A stretch of 64,000 nt of DNA from Lentisphaerae bacterium GWF2_50_93 (GTDB taxonomy: Bacteria > Verrucomicrobiota > Lentisphaeria > Victivallales > GWF2-50-93). Shown one piece after another: positions 38,337 through 45,577 of the stretch. Position 1 is the stretch's first letter, and each line of letters starts with the position of its first letter. Where the stretch lies: positions 1 to 64,000 of the forward strand of contig MHBI01000069.1 of assembly GCA_001804815.1 (NCBI GenBank). The letters are read 5' to 3'. A program made the translations under genes and the position numbers. Under the pieces are notes generated by a model that was not told the origin of the DNA, did not search any database, and saw only the letters and a program-made list of their open reading frames with translations.

Positions 38337-39278
38337 TTACTTCCTCCTGTTCATCCTCACCCCTACGAATATCACGATACCGAGTATGACCATCGCCACC
38401 CCGGCTCCCACCAGCACATAGATGAGTATCTGGTCCTCGCTCATGCCTGGCTTCTGTATCGGCTTCGGAGCGGCCTGCGTTGGCTTCGCGTCTGCAGTCG
38501 TATCTATGGCATGCCTGTTCTGTTCGATCGGTTTAGCATTAGGATTCAATCCCCACTTCCTGAGATCCAGCTCAGTCTCCAGTTTCTGCTCTATGTCATC
38601 AGGCAATGCCGGGAAAAAATCGAAACCTGTGATTCTTTCAGCCTCCCTGACTGTCACGGCATAGATGCTGATATCCTCCAGTCCTTCTCGGTGCGGCACG
38701 ATGAACGCTATCATCTTCAGCTCCGGCTCCTGGTTGTCGAGGATGACCTTGTAGAACCGTTTCGCCACTCCGACCTTGCTCTTCTTGCCTATGAACTCTG
38801 AAGGCCCATCCTTCAGGATCGGACCCGTGCATATGAACAGTTCGCCGTTCTGCATTGCCCATTTGCGCTCGTGGTCCTCGACGTCGCCCCAGTCGCCGGC
38901 ATTGAAGTCATGCAGCATCGGCGTGATATTGGACATGATAAAAGTTTCGTTGAGAAGCTTCTGGTCGGCACGGAAGTCGGCTGATGGGCAGAGATGGCCA
39001 CGGTCATAACCGCTGTTCGTGTAGTCGGAGTTGTCTGCGCTCTTCGTGGGAACAAGCGGATCCGATTTGAAGCCCGAGGGTCGCTTTGCGGTTCCACGTA
39101 CCGTGTCCCTGGTGATCCTGTAGGCCACCCAGTCGGGCTGTTCGTACTGCTCATTGTATTTGAGCGTGTAGTTGGGATGCCTGACGATCTCATCGCCGGG
39201 GTTTGTCCTAGGCAGCTCGTATTGCTGGGCGTAGACGCCGACTGAGAGCAGCATTAAGAGTATTATGAGCTTCTTCAT
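38337..39278 (-). CDS. Secreted/membrane-anchored DNA/RNA non-specific endonuclease
   Basis: The 313-residue product has a signal peptide (1-18) and a NUC-type beta-beta-alpha metal core. DRGHLCPSADF carries the catalytic His (DRGH), and SNITPMLHDFNAGDW carries the metal Asn. A linker rich in Ala, Pro and Lys precedes a C-terminal membrane helix (YVLVGAGVAMVILGIVIFVG) and a basic end, RMNRRK. The nuclease domain should therefore face the periplasm while anchored at the inner membrane. NUC-family enzymes cut single- and double-stranded DNA and RNA without sequence preference. A role in DNA uptake, nutrition or blocking incoming DNA would fit. Confidence 0.85.
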   Translation of the reverse strand: MKKLIILLMLLSVGVYAQQYELPRTNPGDEIVRHPNYTLKYNEQYEQPDWVAYRITRDTVRGTAKRPSGFKSDPLVPTKSADNSDYTNSGYDRGHLCPSADFRADQKLLNETFIMSNITPMLHDFNAGDWGDVEDHERKWAMQNGELFICTGPILKDGPSEFIGKKSKVGVAKRFYKVILDNQEPELKMIAFIVPHREGLEDISIYAVTVREAERITGFDFFPALPDDIEQKLETELDLRKWGLNPNAKPIEQNRHAIDTTADAKPTQAAPKPIQKPGMSEDQILIYVLVGAGVAMVILGIVIFVGVRMNRRK

Positions 39279-39410
39279 TACAGTTGTCCGTGTGATAGTT
39301 TAGAGTCCATAACAATAGCAACTGCCGATGAAAATGGAAACGGAGTTCGGGAGATTGACGGAGAAGATTGCCCGCTTAGATTATTCATATCTATAAGATG
39401 GGGTGCGAAT

Positions 39411-40823
39411 ATGAACGAATTTAACTTGAAGGCTGAGGCTAGGAACTGTTTTAACTATGATTTTGAAAGGGCGAAAGGCGCCACCGACAAGGCCATTGTT
39501 CCATTAGAGGAGACCATCAAGATCCACGATATTGCAGAATATCGCATTCCTTATTTTGTATTAGAAACTGTAGGAGAGCTTGAATATAATCGGCTTAAGA
39601 ATATCCTATTGGAAATTCACGACGTGAACAACTCCTTTGCCGGGATGAAGACAAAGGAGATAGAGGTCTATCTTGCCCTTTCCGATGATTACGATGGCAT
39701 CAAGGAGAAACTTTCCAGCTGGGTCAGGGATTATTTGTCGTCACGTTTGGAAAAGCCAAGCTTCAAGGATAAAAGCGAGCTGGACAAGTTCTGCAGGCTG
39801 TTAAAGGAATACGACAATATTTTTACCCATATTAACTTGATGGACAATGCTGTCAATTATTGCTTTCTTTGGCCGATGCTTCGATATGCGAAATGGTTCC
39901 TATACAGCAGGACATGGAAGAAGGATTTGGAAGTCACTTACCGCGAAGGAGATTATGAGCCGTATGTTAATTACCCCACAGGAAAGTATTCCGAAAAGCA
40001 CATCCAAAGTATTTTAGAGTATGAGTTGAACATTCTGGATTTATCACTTCGGTTAATGAAAGGCAATCTTGATGCGGGCAGGCTTGACAAGGCTGCAAAT
40101 ATGTCGGAAGAAACGCTTTTAGCTAACATGGCTGAAATGGCTTCGGAGATGCAGGGGATGCGGTTTCTCCTCAACAAGAACTATCATATTCAAAAGTCGT
40201 CAATTGCGGTTGGCGGTGGATACCGGCTGTTCTGGGAATGGAGAATAAACGGCGGGATTGGAGCCGTTTATGTTACCGACAAGGAAGTTCCTTTGGTATT
40301 GGATCCTATGGTTATAGTTAATTCGAAAGGCGTGATTGCAAATCCGCCAAAACCCTGGGAAAACATCCTGGAAAGCGGAAGCCGCGACCTTCTGCCTGTA
40401 AACTACCTGATGCTCGAAATGGTATGGGAGAAGCTCTCCTCCATGTACGAGAAGATAGACTTTGACTCCATCAGGAGGAACAAGGACAAGGATGATGATG
40501 AAAAGCTGCTGCTGTCATGTTCCGACATCGCATCTTTGGAAGAATGCCGAGTTGAGACCACTGAATCAAAAAGAAGGAAAATGATACTCGGCCCCCTCCG
40601 GTATGGCCAGCTTACGGGGTTCCTGAGCAGGAAGTTCGGATGCGAAGTCAGGGACGGGAAAGGGAGCGAGAGGGTGATAACAAGGCCGGGTGGCAAGTGC
40701 TTTATTCTAGGGCACCATAAGAACAATCCCATCCATCATCCCATAGTTATCAAGAGGATGCTAAAAGGATTGAACATACCCCTGGAAGACTGGTATAACA
40801 CCGTGTATGCGGGTGGCAACTAG
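39411..40823 (+). CDS. Large protein with C-terminal HicA-like domain
   Basis: The 470-residue product has a long helical N-terminal part (about 1-380) without recognised motifs. The last 70 residues or so resemble HicA, the small dsRBD-fold mRNA interferase: LTGFLSRKFGCEVRDGKGSE, then RPGGKCFILGHHK, NPIHHPIVIKRMLKGLNIP. In HicA the GSH histidine is catalytic. Here that position reads GSE, with His residues only later in the loop, so RNase activity may be lost or shifted. No HicB-like antitoxin follows. The domain may be used to bind RNA or as an inactive sensor. The gene is bounded on the right by an operator site. Confidence 0.55.
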   Translation: MNEFNLKAEARNCFNYDFERAKGATDKAIVPLEETIKIHDIAEYRIPYFVLETVGELEYNRLKNILLEIHDVNNSFAGMKTKEIEVYLALSDDYDGIKEKLSSWVRDYLSSRLEKPSFKDKSELDKFCRLLKEYDNIFTHINLMDNAVNYCFLWPMLRYAKWFLYSRTWKKDLEVTYREGDYEPYVNYPTGKYSEKHIQSILEYELNILDLSLRLMKGNLDAGRLDKAANMSEETLLANMAEMASEMQGMRFLLNKNYHIQKSSIAVGGGYRLFWEWRINGGIGAVYVTDKEVPLVLDPMVIVNSKGVIANPPKPWENILESGSRDLLPVNYLMLEMVWEKLSSMYEKIDFDSIRRNKDKDDDEKLLLSCSDIASLEECRVETTESKRRKMILGPLRYGQLTGFLSRKFGCEVRDGKGSERVITRPGGKCFILGHHKNNPIHHPIVIKRMLKGLNIPLEDWYNTVYAGGN

Positions 40824-40855
40824 CCCAAGGCGATAGCTCGCAGTTTGCCTGACAA

Positions 40856-40870
40856 GGACTTAAAATGTCC
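40856..40870 (+). promoter_or_regulatory. Dyad operator site 2
   Basis: GGACTTAAAATGTCC has one mismatch in the left arm and contains TAAAAT reading rightward. It sits 41 bp before the MoCo-carrier-like gene. Confidence 0.5.
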
Positions 40871-40911
40871 TACTGAAGTCATATATTACTGGCAGAAAGG
40901 AGGACTCATAC

Positions 40912-41460
40912 ATGAAAAACAAGTTCATAGTCTCAAAGATAATCTCAGGCGGCCAGACCGGTGCCGACCGTGGTGGCCTCGATGCCGCAATAGAACTTTG
41001 TATCCCCCACGGCGGATGGTGCCCCAAGGGCAGGAAATCAGAGGACGGAACCATACCGGCAAAATATGTTCTGGAGGAAATGAACACTGCTGACTATCTC
41101 AGGCGGACAGAGCAGAACGTTATTGACTCCGACGCCACGGTAATATTCATCTTCGGCCAGCCCTCAGGCGGATCGAAGAGGACCGTGGATTTCTGCAAGA
41201 AGCACGGGAAGCCCTACAGGTGCCTCGACCTTGCCTTCATGGATGACAATAAGGCAGCATCAAAGCTGCTGGAATTTCTTGAAAACAGGCGTGGAGGCCT
41301 GCTGGCAATGCCTGGCGGCGAACTGCCCAGTGTCCCCGGGAACCCCGTCCTGAACATTGCAGGCTCGCGTGAAAGCAAGGCTCAGGGGATACAGGAGCGT
41401 GTCAGGAAGACCCTGCTGACAGCTTTCAGCGGGAAGGTTTATCCCGAGGGGAGCGAGTGA
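40912..41460 (+). CDS. SLOG-superfamily / putative molybdenum-carrier-like protein
   Basis: The 182-residue Rossmann-type product begins ISGGQTGADRGGLDAAI, the glycine-rich nucleotide loop of the MoCo-carrier/YpsA group. It continues HGGWCPKGRKSEDGTIP, then an IFIFGQPSGGSKRT loop and a second Gly-rich end, AMPGGELPSVPGNP. Members bind nucleotides; some SLOG proteins sense nucleotide signals in defence systems, but the substrate here is unknown. AAAGGAGG precedes the ATG. A dyad operator lies immediately upstream, placing it in the island regulon. Confidence 0.75.
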   Translation: MKNKFIVSKIISGGQTGADRGGLDAAIELCIPHGGWCPKGRKSEDGTIPAKYVLEEMNTADYLRRTEQNVIDSDATVIFIFGQPSGGSKRTVDFCKKHGKPYRCLDLAFMDDNKAASKLLEFLENRRGGLLAMPGGELPSVPGNPVLNIAGSRESKAQGIQERVRKTLLTAFSGKVYPEGSE

Positions 41461-41486
41461 TGGGGTCGCTGGAACCCAGTCCGGCT

Positions 41487-41723
41487 TTATCCGGGATGGC
41501 CAGGCTGCTTGTCCTTGCCGACAGCGACGACTGCCAGAGGATTTACTATTTCAACAAGCTTGACGCCAAGTCCAATCTCACGGGTAAGCCAATGTGCTGA
41601 ATTTCTGATTTCTCTTATCTGGTAGATGCAACCCTTGACCGGAAGATCCGTGCACCATTGGTAGGCCATGTCGCAGAATTCATCATTGACACAGACCACT
41701 AGCTGTCCGATATGAAGTCCCAT
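41487..41723 (-). CDS. Small conserved phage-type hypothetical protein
   Basis: The 78-residue product begins HIGQLVVCVNDEF and continues LPVKGCIYQIREI to LGVKLVEIVNP. It resembles a widespread phage/prophage hypothetical family with LPVKGxxYxIRE and LVEIVNP. Family members normally run on with a basic ERFRPL-type end. Here the last 20 residues (LAVVAVGKDKQPGHPG) look unrelated, and the 3' end runs into the tail of the convergent gene, so the gene is probably truncated by a recombination joint. Its start faces dyad site 3, 68 bp upstream. Confidence 0.55.
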   Translation of the reverse strand: MGLHIGQLVVCVNDEFCDMAYQWCTDLPVKGCIYQIREIRNSAHWLTREIGLGVKLVEIVNPLAVVAVGKDKQPGHPG

Positions 41724-41791
41724 AAAAACACCATGGTTTTACAAATCAATTGTTGAAATTATATCTATCTTCTATAATAAATTTACCATAT

Positions 41792-41806
41792 GGACATTTT
41801 ACGTCC
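41792..41806 (-). promoter_or_regulatory. Dyad operator site 3
   Basis: GGACATTTTACGTCC. Read leftward it holds TAAAAT, with TTCACA 16 bp further upstream as a -35 candidate, ahead of the 41487-41723 gene. It is paired with site 4, centre to centre 67 bp. Confidence 0.55.
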
Positions 41807-41818
41807 TACTGAAATAAT

Positions 41819-41834
41819 GTGAACAATTGTTCAC
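41819..41834. repeat. 16-bp perfect palindrome between paired operators
   Basis: GTGAACAATTGTTCAC, which recurs as the core of a longer palindrome at 44147-44170. It lies between operator sites 3 and 4 and overlaps the putative leftward -35 element. Confidence 0.6.
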
Positions 41835-41858
41835 CTTTTTGAATCGGAACTATGCTAT

Positions 41859-41873
41859 GGACATAAAATGTCC
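41859..41873 (+). promoter_or_regulatory. Dyad operator site 4
   Basis: GGACATAAAATGTCC is a perfect dyad with the TAAAAT centre facing right. It is directly upstream of structured element A. Confidence 0.55.
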
Positions 41874-41980
41874 TTGCTGCAAGGATAAAGTTGCTGCGTG
41901 CTTTGGGGGAGCACACCCTCCGGGGCGGCCAGTTTAGGATGAGGCAGTATGACCCCCGGCTGGTTGTTCCGGGGGGGCCT
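41872..41980 (+). ncRNA. Structured leader element, copy A
   Basis: Three helices can be drawn: P1 CCTTG/CAAGG (41872-41884), P2 GTGCT/AGCAC with loop TTGGGGG (41898-41914), and P3 CGGCCAG/CTGGTTG (41926-41932 with 41960-41966). P3 encloses the core GGATGAGGCAGTATG (41937-41951). The loop G-run could pair with the C-run at 41953-41957. The element ends GGGGCCT, 15 bp before the next start codon. Copies B and C are at 47207-47313 and 44202-44308. Confidence 0.5.
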
Positions 41981-41995
41981 ATAGGAGCATATATC

Positions 41996-42481
41996 ATGCG
42001 AAATAAAATTGATGTCACTATATGGAGCCTTGAGGAAATAACTCGGAAGATATCCGAATGGCCCACTGAGTTCAATATTGTCAGTATCAGGAGTTCGGAT
42101 GTTCCGCCGAAACTGTATGGGGCGTTCGAAAAGCACCGCAGAAACTATAAGAACATAATAGTCGAGTGCTTTGATGATCTGACACTCCCGAGGGCAGGGC
42201 TGATAATGCCTTCTCATGAGCATATCCAGAGGATTCTCATGTGGACAAAGGGAAAGGACAAGATTGCCGTACATTGCACGGCGGGGATTTCAAGGAGCGC
42301 CGCAGTGGCTTACCTGATAGCCTGCCAGCAAACATCGCCTAAAAAGGCTCTTGGCCTGTTTGAGCCCGCTATCCACTGTCCAAACAGGCTGATTCTTGAG
42401 CTGGGCGTGGAGATATTGAAGGATGAGTCCGTACTGTCCGAGTATACGGAATGGTTTGAGAGAACATATGGTCAATATTGA
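41996..42481 (+). CDS. Cysteine-based (dual-specificity type) protein phosphatase
   Basis: The ATG at 41996 follows ATAGGAG; the longer frame upstream runs through the structured leader and is not believed. The 161-residue product contains the P-loop VHCTAGISRSAAVAYLIA, the HCx5R signature of tyrosine/dual-specificity phosphatases. Asp residues in the preceding FDDLTLPRAG loop could act as the general acid. It should remove phosphate from protein Tyr/Ser/Thr or from a small substrate. No kinase partner is nearby. Its transcript would begin with structured element A under operator site 4. Confidence 0.75.
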   Translation: MRNKIDVTIWSLEEITRKISEWPTEFNIVSIRSSDVPPKLYGAFEKHRRNYKNIIVECFDDLTLPRAGLIMPSHEHIQRILMWTKGKDKIAVHCTAGISRSAAVAYLIACQQTSPKKALGLFEPAIHCPNRLILELGVEILKDESVLSEYTEWFERTYGQY

Positions 42482-42507
42482 TCAATATGCTTAGGGAATC
42501 GGGCTAT

Positions 42508-42825
42508 CTATTTTATTTCTGTATACTCGTCAACTTGATATTTGGGATCGTCAGGAGATTTTCGGTATATGATTCTTACTGAACTTCCAACCACTTTTTT
42601 AAGTTTCCTTGAAAGCCCGATACCTTTTTCATGGTAGCTTTTCCAGTCAAACCCATCAAAATTCGGAAACTTCAGCTCCTTCTTCATTCCCCAGTCTGAG
42701 AATTCTTTTGATAACTTAGATAGATCTCCTCTGCCCAGTTCATCAAGACCGATTAACCCCTCCGGGCTCCAGAAACAGTCCGAACCGTCTGCCTGAATTA
42801 TTATTTCCTTGATATTGGTTTTCAT
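42508..42825 (-). CDS. Hypothetical protein (105 aa), cluster gene
   Basis: This protein has a mixed alpha/beta look: IIIQADGSDCFWSPEGLIGLDELG, then KKVVGSSVRIIYRKSPDDPKY. It overlaps the next upstream gene by one base (42825), so it is the distal gene of a leftward unit. There is no signal peptide or membrane helix. No family is recognised. The size, acidity and tight pairing resemble immunity or antitoxin genes, but that is only a resemblance. Confidence 0.5.
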   Translation of the reverse strand: MKTNIKEIIIQADGSDCFWSPEGLIGLDELGRGDLSKLSKEFSDWGMKKELKFPNFDGFDWKSYHEKGIGLSRKLKKVVGSSVRIIYRKSPDDPKYQVDEYTEIK

Positions 42826-43082
42826 TATCCCTCATCCCCTGCGCCACCCTCATAAAGGATCTTCCCTGTCGCCTTCGACATTATTATAACCCGGCTGCTC
42901 CTTAACGCAATCTTGCCGTCGCCCCATGGCACGTATACATACCAACAGGGCTCCAGAGTTGGGAGATATGTATTGCAGTTCGATGGACGCTCCGGACGGA
43001 TATCGACTTCCGATAAATGGCATTTGGCGTATTCAGACATGAGCTTCCTGACGATATCCGAGGGTATGCCTTTCTGATCCAT
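42825..43082 (-). CDS. Hypothetical protein (85 aa), cluster gene
   Basis: The 85-residue product shows CWYVYVPWGDGKIALRSSRVIIMSKATGKILYEGGAG, a beta-rich segment of the type found in small DUF/immunity-like proteins with a W-x-V core and a G-x-I strand. It overlaps the downstream gene by one base and follows the 43102-43566 gene by 19 bp, so the set is probably one transcript. Family unknown. Confidence 0.5.
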   Translation of the reverse strand: MDQKGIPSDIVRKLMSEYAKCHLSEVDIRPERPSNCNTYLPTLEPCWYVYVPWGDGKIALRSSRVIIMSKATGKILYEGGAGDEG

Positions 43083-43101
43083 TGCTATCTCCTTATGTGC
43101 C

Positions 43102-43566
43102 TTATATCCCCACTATGACCAGGCACCTCTTTGAAAACGCTATCTTGTTAAGCCTATCAGAGAGGAACAACATCGTATCCAGCAAGTCCTGCTGGAGGAT
43201 TTCCGTACTTGGCTTTTCACCGTCTGAGAACCTTGCAGAGCCTTTATATATTCGGAGATAATTATTAAAATGCATATCAGGGGAACGTGCGACATAATGA
43301 GCCCATAGGAGAAAGTCAGACGACAAACCCATGATTTCATGGTACTTCTTATACTGTGTGACTTCATGTGGATTAATTGATGTATATGATTTCGTAAAGG
43401 TGCAGAGCAGATCCAAGAGATCGTCTGCTAACTCAAAAAAGACTTCTTTGGAATAGGTATTCTTATTAGGCCAATCTCCTTCAGCAACAAACATAGGTTC
43501 TTTTCTGTCAATGAAGTCAATATAGGGACCATGCTTGCCTAAAATAGATTTGTCTAGAACTGCCAT
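43102..43566 (-). CDS. Hypothetical helical protein (154 aa), cluster gene
   Basis: This mainly helical protein has KEVFFELADDLLDLLCTFTK and LLDTMLFLSDRLNKIAF segments and aromatic patches around LLWAHYVARSPDMHFNNY. It is markedly more A+T-rich than the CRISPR or RHS genes. It follows the upstream gene by 12 bp. I recognise no family and see no catalytic motif. Confidence 0.5.
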   Translation of the reverse strand: MAVLDKSILGKHGPYIDFIDRKEPMFVAEGDWPNKNTYSKEVFFELADDLLDLLCTFTKSYTSINPHEVTQYKKYHEIMGLSSDFLLWAHYVARSPDMHFNNYLRIYKGSARFSDGEKPSTEILQQDLLDTMLFLSDRLNKIAFSKRCLVIVGI

Positions 43567-43578
43567 ATTTCTCCTAAG

Positions 43579-44079
43579 TTACAAGTCTGGTTTTCTCTCA
43601 TCTGTTATGACCCTCATTCTGCCAACCTGCTCACCTTTTGCATCCAATATTCGGATACCGTCCTGCTTCGCCTCCTCAAAATTAGGCCCGGAAAGATTGG
43701 CCAGATCCGTGAAGATTCTTTTCAGCTCCGCCGCCTGGTCCTTCACAAAGGCGTCATTGTCCAGGTTGATGTAGATGGACAGTGCTTTCACCTTTATTTC
43801 TTTCTTTGGGGAAGTCTTAGTTTTACGGGGTCGATACGGTGATGGCGCTCCTCTACATTTTAGAATATGCCCACGGCGATCTACTTCATTAGGATATTCC
43901 TCTTCATATCTCTTGATGCAGCGCTTAAGATCAATATCCTCATATCGCCGGATTTCCTCCTGGACAAGGTCATATCTGTTGAATAGGTCATAGAAGAATC
44001 TTTTAAACGGAGGAGGATCTGCGATAGGATACTTCCGCACTGTAAGCTCAATGCCGAGGATGCAATACTCCTTCTCCAT
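43579..44079 (-). CDS. Hypothetical protein (166 aa), first gene of leftward cluster
   Basis: This charged protein has a helical N-terminal half (FFYDLFNRYDLVQEEIRRYE), a basic linker (PRKTKTSPKKE) and a beta/alpha C-terminal half (KALSIYINLDNDAFVKDQAA, GIRILDAKGEQVGRMRVI). It heads a four-gene leftward unit. Its start lies 43 bp from dyad site 5, whose -10-like centre faces it. No family recognised. Confidence 0.5.
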   Translation of the reverse strand: MEKEYCILGIELTVRKYPIADPPPFKRFFYDLFNRYDLVQEEIRRYEDIDLKRCIKRYEEEYPNEVDRRGHILKCRGAPSPYRPRKTKTSPKKEIKVKALSIYINLDNDAFVKDQAAELKRIFTDLANLSGPNFEEAKQDGIRILDAKGEQVGRMRVITDERKPDL

Positions 44080-44122
44080 GGTATATGCGCCTTTTTTTAA
44101 CGGGACTCTATCAATCCCTAAT

Positions 44123-44137
44123 GGACATTTTGCGTCC
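44123..44137 (-). promoter_or_regulatory. Dyad operator site 5
   Basis: GGACATTTTGCGTCC. Read leftward it has CAAAAT in the centre, with TTCACC 17 bp further upstream as a -35 candidate, 43 bp before the 43579-44079 gene. It is paired with site 6. Confidence 0.55.
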
Positions 44138-44146
44138 TACTGGATG

Positions 44147-44170
44147 AAAGGTGAACAATTGTTCACCTTT
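44147..44170. repeat. 24-bp perfect palindrome
   Basis: AAAGGTGAACAA followed exactly by its reverse complement. It occupies the same place between paired operators as the 16-bp palindrome at 41819-41834, with flanking arms extended by 4 bp on each side. Confidence 0.7.
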
Positions 44171-44191
44171 TCCGGTGCGGAGGTGGCACCT

Positions 44192-44206
44192 GGACATAAA
44201 ATATCC
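44192..44206 (+). promoter_or_regulatory. Dyad operator site 6
   Basis: GGACATAAAATATCC has one mismatch in the right arm and its centre faces right. It is directly upstream of structured element C, although no rightward gene follows. Confidence 0.45.
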
Positions 44207-44308
44207 GGCTGCAAGGGATACCTTGTCTCCATTCTTTTGGGGTGACATCCCCGAGCGTGGCTGGCACGGACGAGTCAATATGCTTCCGGCCGGCTGTTCC
44301 AAGGGCCT
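44202..44308 (+). ncRNA. Structured leader element, copy C (divergent)
   Basis: P1 is TATCC/GGATA (44202-44220), with different bases from the other copies but still paired. P3 is GCTGGC/GCCGGC (44260-44265 with 44289-44294), again paired with changed sequence. The core GGACGAGTCAATATG (44268-44282) keeps the GGANGAGNCANNATG pattern. A GGGG/CCCC pair (44239-44252) occupies the P2 region. No protein gene follows on this strand; a 16-codon ORF from the core ATG ends at a TAG near 44330. Confidence 0.45.
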
Positions 44309-44326
44309 TCTAGCATCTTTTATATT

Positions 44327-44869
44327 TTAGGCAATATCGAAGTTCTTATAATGGAATGCTTTGACTGCCTTATATAGAAAAGTTACAGCATTATTAGCCG
44401 ACAGATTGGTTTCTACAAATAGCTTTCTGTTGAAAATTGGCTCTGGATCTTTAAGTTCATTCCTATTAACGGAAAAATAGCATCTCCTATCCCCCTCTAT
44501 TTTTAGAACAGTTCCTTCAAAAGAGTTGTCCGACTCAATGGAGATTATGTCGATAACTGATTTGATTAGTTCTCTCCATGAGGTTGCATGGCAGTGCCAG
44601 CACCCTAGGGTAAATGCAGATGGTTTTTTATTAATGAATTCCCCCTCATGCCCAACGGGAATATGGATATGCTCGCCTGTTCCAACACGAGTCTTAAGGT
44701 ATGGCTCTATGGAATCGGATATGATCCTTAAACCCCTAAGCATTCTGTCATCTCCCATGTCAGAATCATCGCATAGACCCCTAATGGTGCCAGATTTTAG
44801 ATGAGTCATGGATGAAATGATCTTCCTGACAATGATAATTTCTTCCGGCCTGTCGATTTCAAATTCCAT
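44327..44869 (-). CDS. Hypothetical protein (180 aa)
   Basis: The ATG at 44869 (MEFEIDRPEE) is chosen over 44884 because AAAGG lies 8 bp before it. The product shows IRGLCDDSDMGDDRMLRGLR, a GCWHCHATSWRELI segment with CxxC-like cysteines and His, and a helical C-terminus (FLYKAVKAFHY). A metal site is possible. No family recognised. It ends next to structured element C, which reads in the opposite direction. Confidence 0.5.
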   Translation of the reverse strand: MEFEIDRPEEIIIVRKIISSMTHLKSGTIRGLCDDSDMGDDRMLRGLRIISDSIEPYLKTRVGTGEHIHIPVGHEGEFINKKPSAFTLGCWHCHATSWRELIKSVIDIISIESDNSFEGTVLKIEGDRRCYFSVNRNELKDPEPIFNRKLFVETNLSANNAVTFLYKAVKAFHYKNFDIA

Positions 44870-44901
44870 AATAGTACCTTTCACTTATTATTTCTGATAT
44901 G

Positions 44902-45408
44902 TTATTCTTCAACAAGGAAGAAATCTTTATTAAGCCCCTTGCCCCAGAGTTTTTCCACGGTGACAATTGTTCTAGGTTTTAATCTTGTCACAACGAATAC
45001 GAGATCGCTAACCCAGTAATAGTCGACATCTTGAAAGTCATTGTTAATTAACCTAGTCACCATGAATTCAGTACGGAATCGTATCCTTCGAGACTTCGAG
45101 AAAGCCTTGATGACGGCCACCCTGCCAGTCTGTTCATCCGGGATGGCAGAACCGGATCTTTCGATAAATCGTATAACAGCATGACGAGTGACTTGAACAC
45201 CGCTCATCATCGCTTTGACGTATACTCTCATGGAATCCGCATGGTTTAGACAGCGTGCGCAGATTAAGCCTAGGACCTCCCCGTCCGGCTTGCCGTTTTT
45301 TGTAACAGGATAGAATTCAGTATTAAACCCTGGAATTTCAGGCCACTTCGTGAAGTCGCTTGTCAACCCTTTTTTCTCATAACCACATAAGACACATTTG
45401 CAGGGCAT
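44902..45408 (-). CDS. Zinc-ribbon protein with DUF4258-like C-terminal domain
   Basis: The ATG at 45408 (MPCKCVLCGYEKKG) is preceded by GGGAGG; the longer frame merely reads through that site. Two cysteine pairs (CVLC near residue 5 and ICARC near 58) form a probable zinc ribbon. The second half, TRHAVIRFIERSG then a WVSDLVFVVTRLKPRTIVTV-like strand pair, resembles the DUF4258/RelE-like fold (HAxxRxxER). DUF4258 members are often toxin-like. An mRNA-interferase or regulator role is possible but unproven. It is transcribed in the same direction as the upstream dnaB. Confidence 0.5.
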   Translation of the reverse strand: MPCKCVLCGYEKKGLTSDFTKWPEIPGFNTEFYPVTKNGKPDGEVLGLICARCLNHADSMRVYVKAMMSGVQVTRHAVIRFIERSGSAIPDEQTGRVAVIKAFSKSRRIRFRTEFMVTRLINNDFQDVDYYWVSDLVFVVTRLKPRTIVTVEKLWGKGLNKDFFLVEE

Positions 45409-45577
45409 AGGTCCTCCCATCTGTAAACCTGTAATAGCATAATCAATTTATAGCATAGATAAAAGAGAAAACTAGGCAAAATGCATTTTAGGGAACACGC
45501 TTAAGCTTGGGTCATTGATGCATTACCAGATTGACTCCAGACATCCCAGCTCCAAATACATATAGCCCATATGTAAT

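Noticed and set aside
41460..41600. 46-codon ORF coupled to the SLOG gene stop
   Set aside because: It overlaps the better supported leftward gene in antisense, and there is no family signal; treated as a possible joint rather than a gene.
41857..41936. Reading the dyad and element A as a small zinc-ribbon protein (MDIKCPCCKDKVAAC...)
   Set aside because: The frame ends after 26 codons, copy B differs by an indel, copy C loses the cysteines, and the same dyad occurs at sites without such a frame. A regulatory reading fits better.
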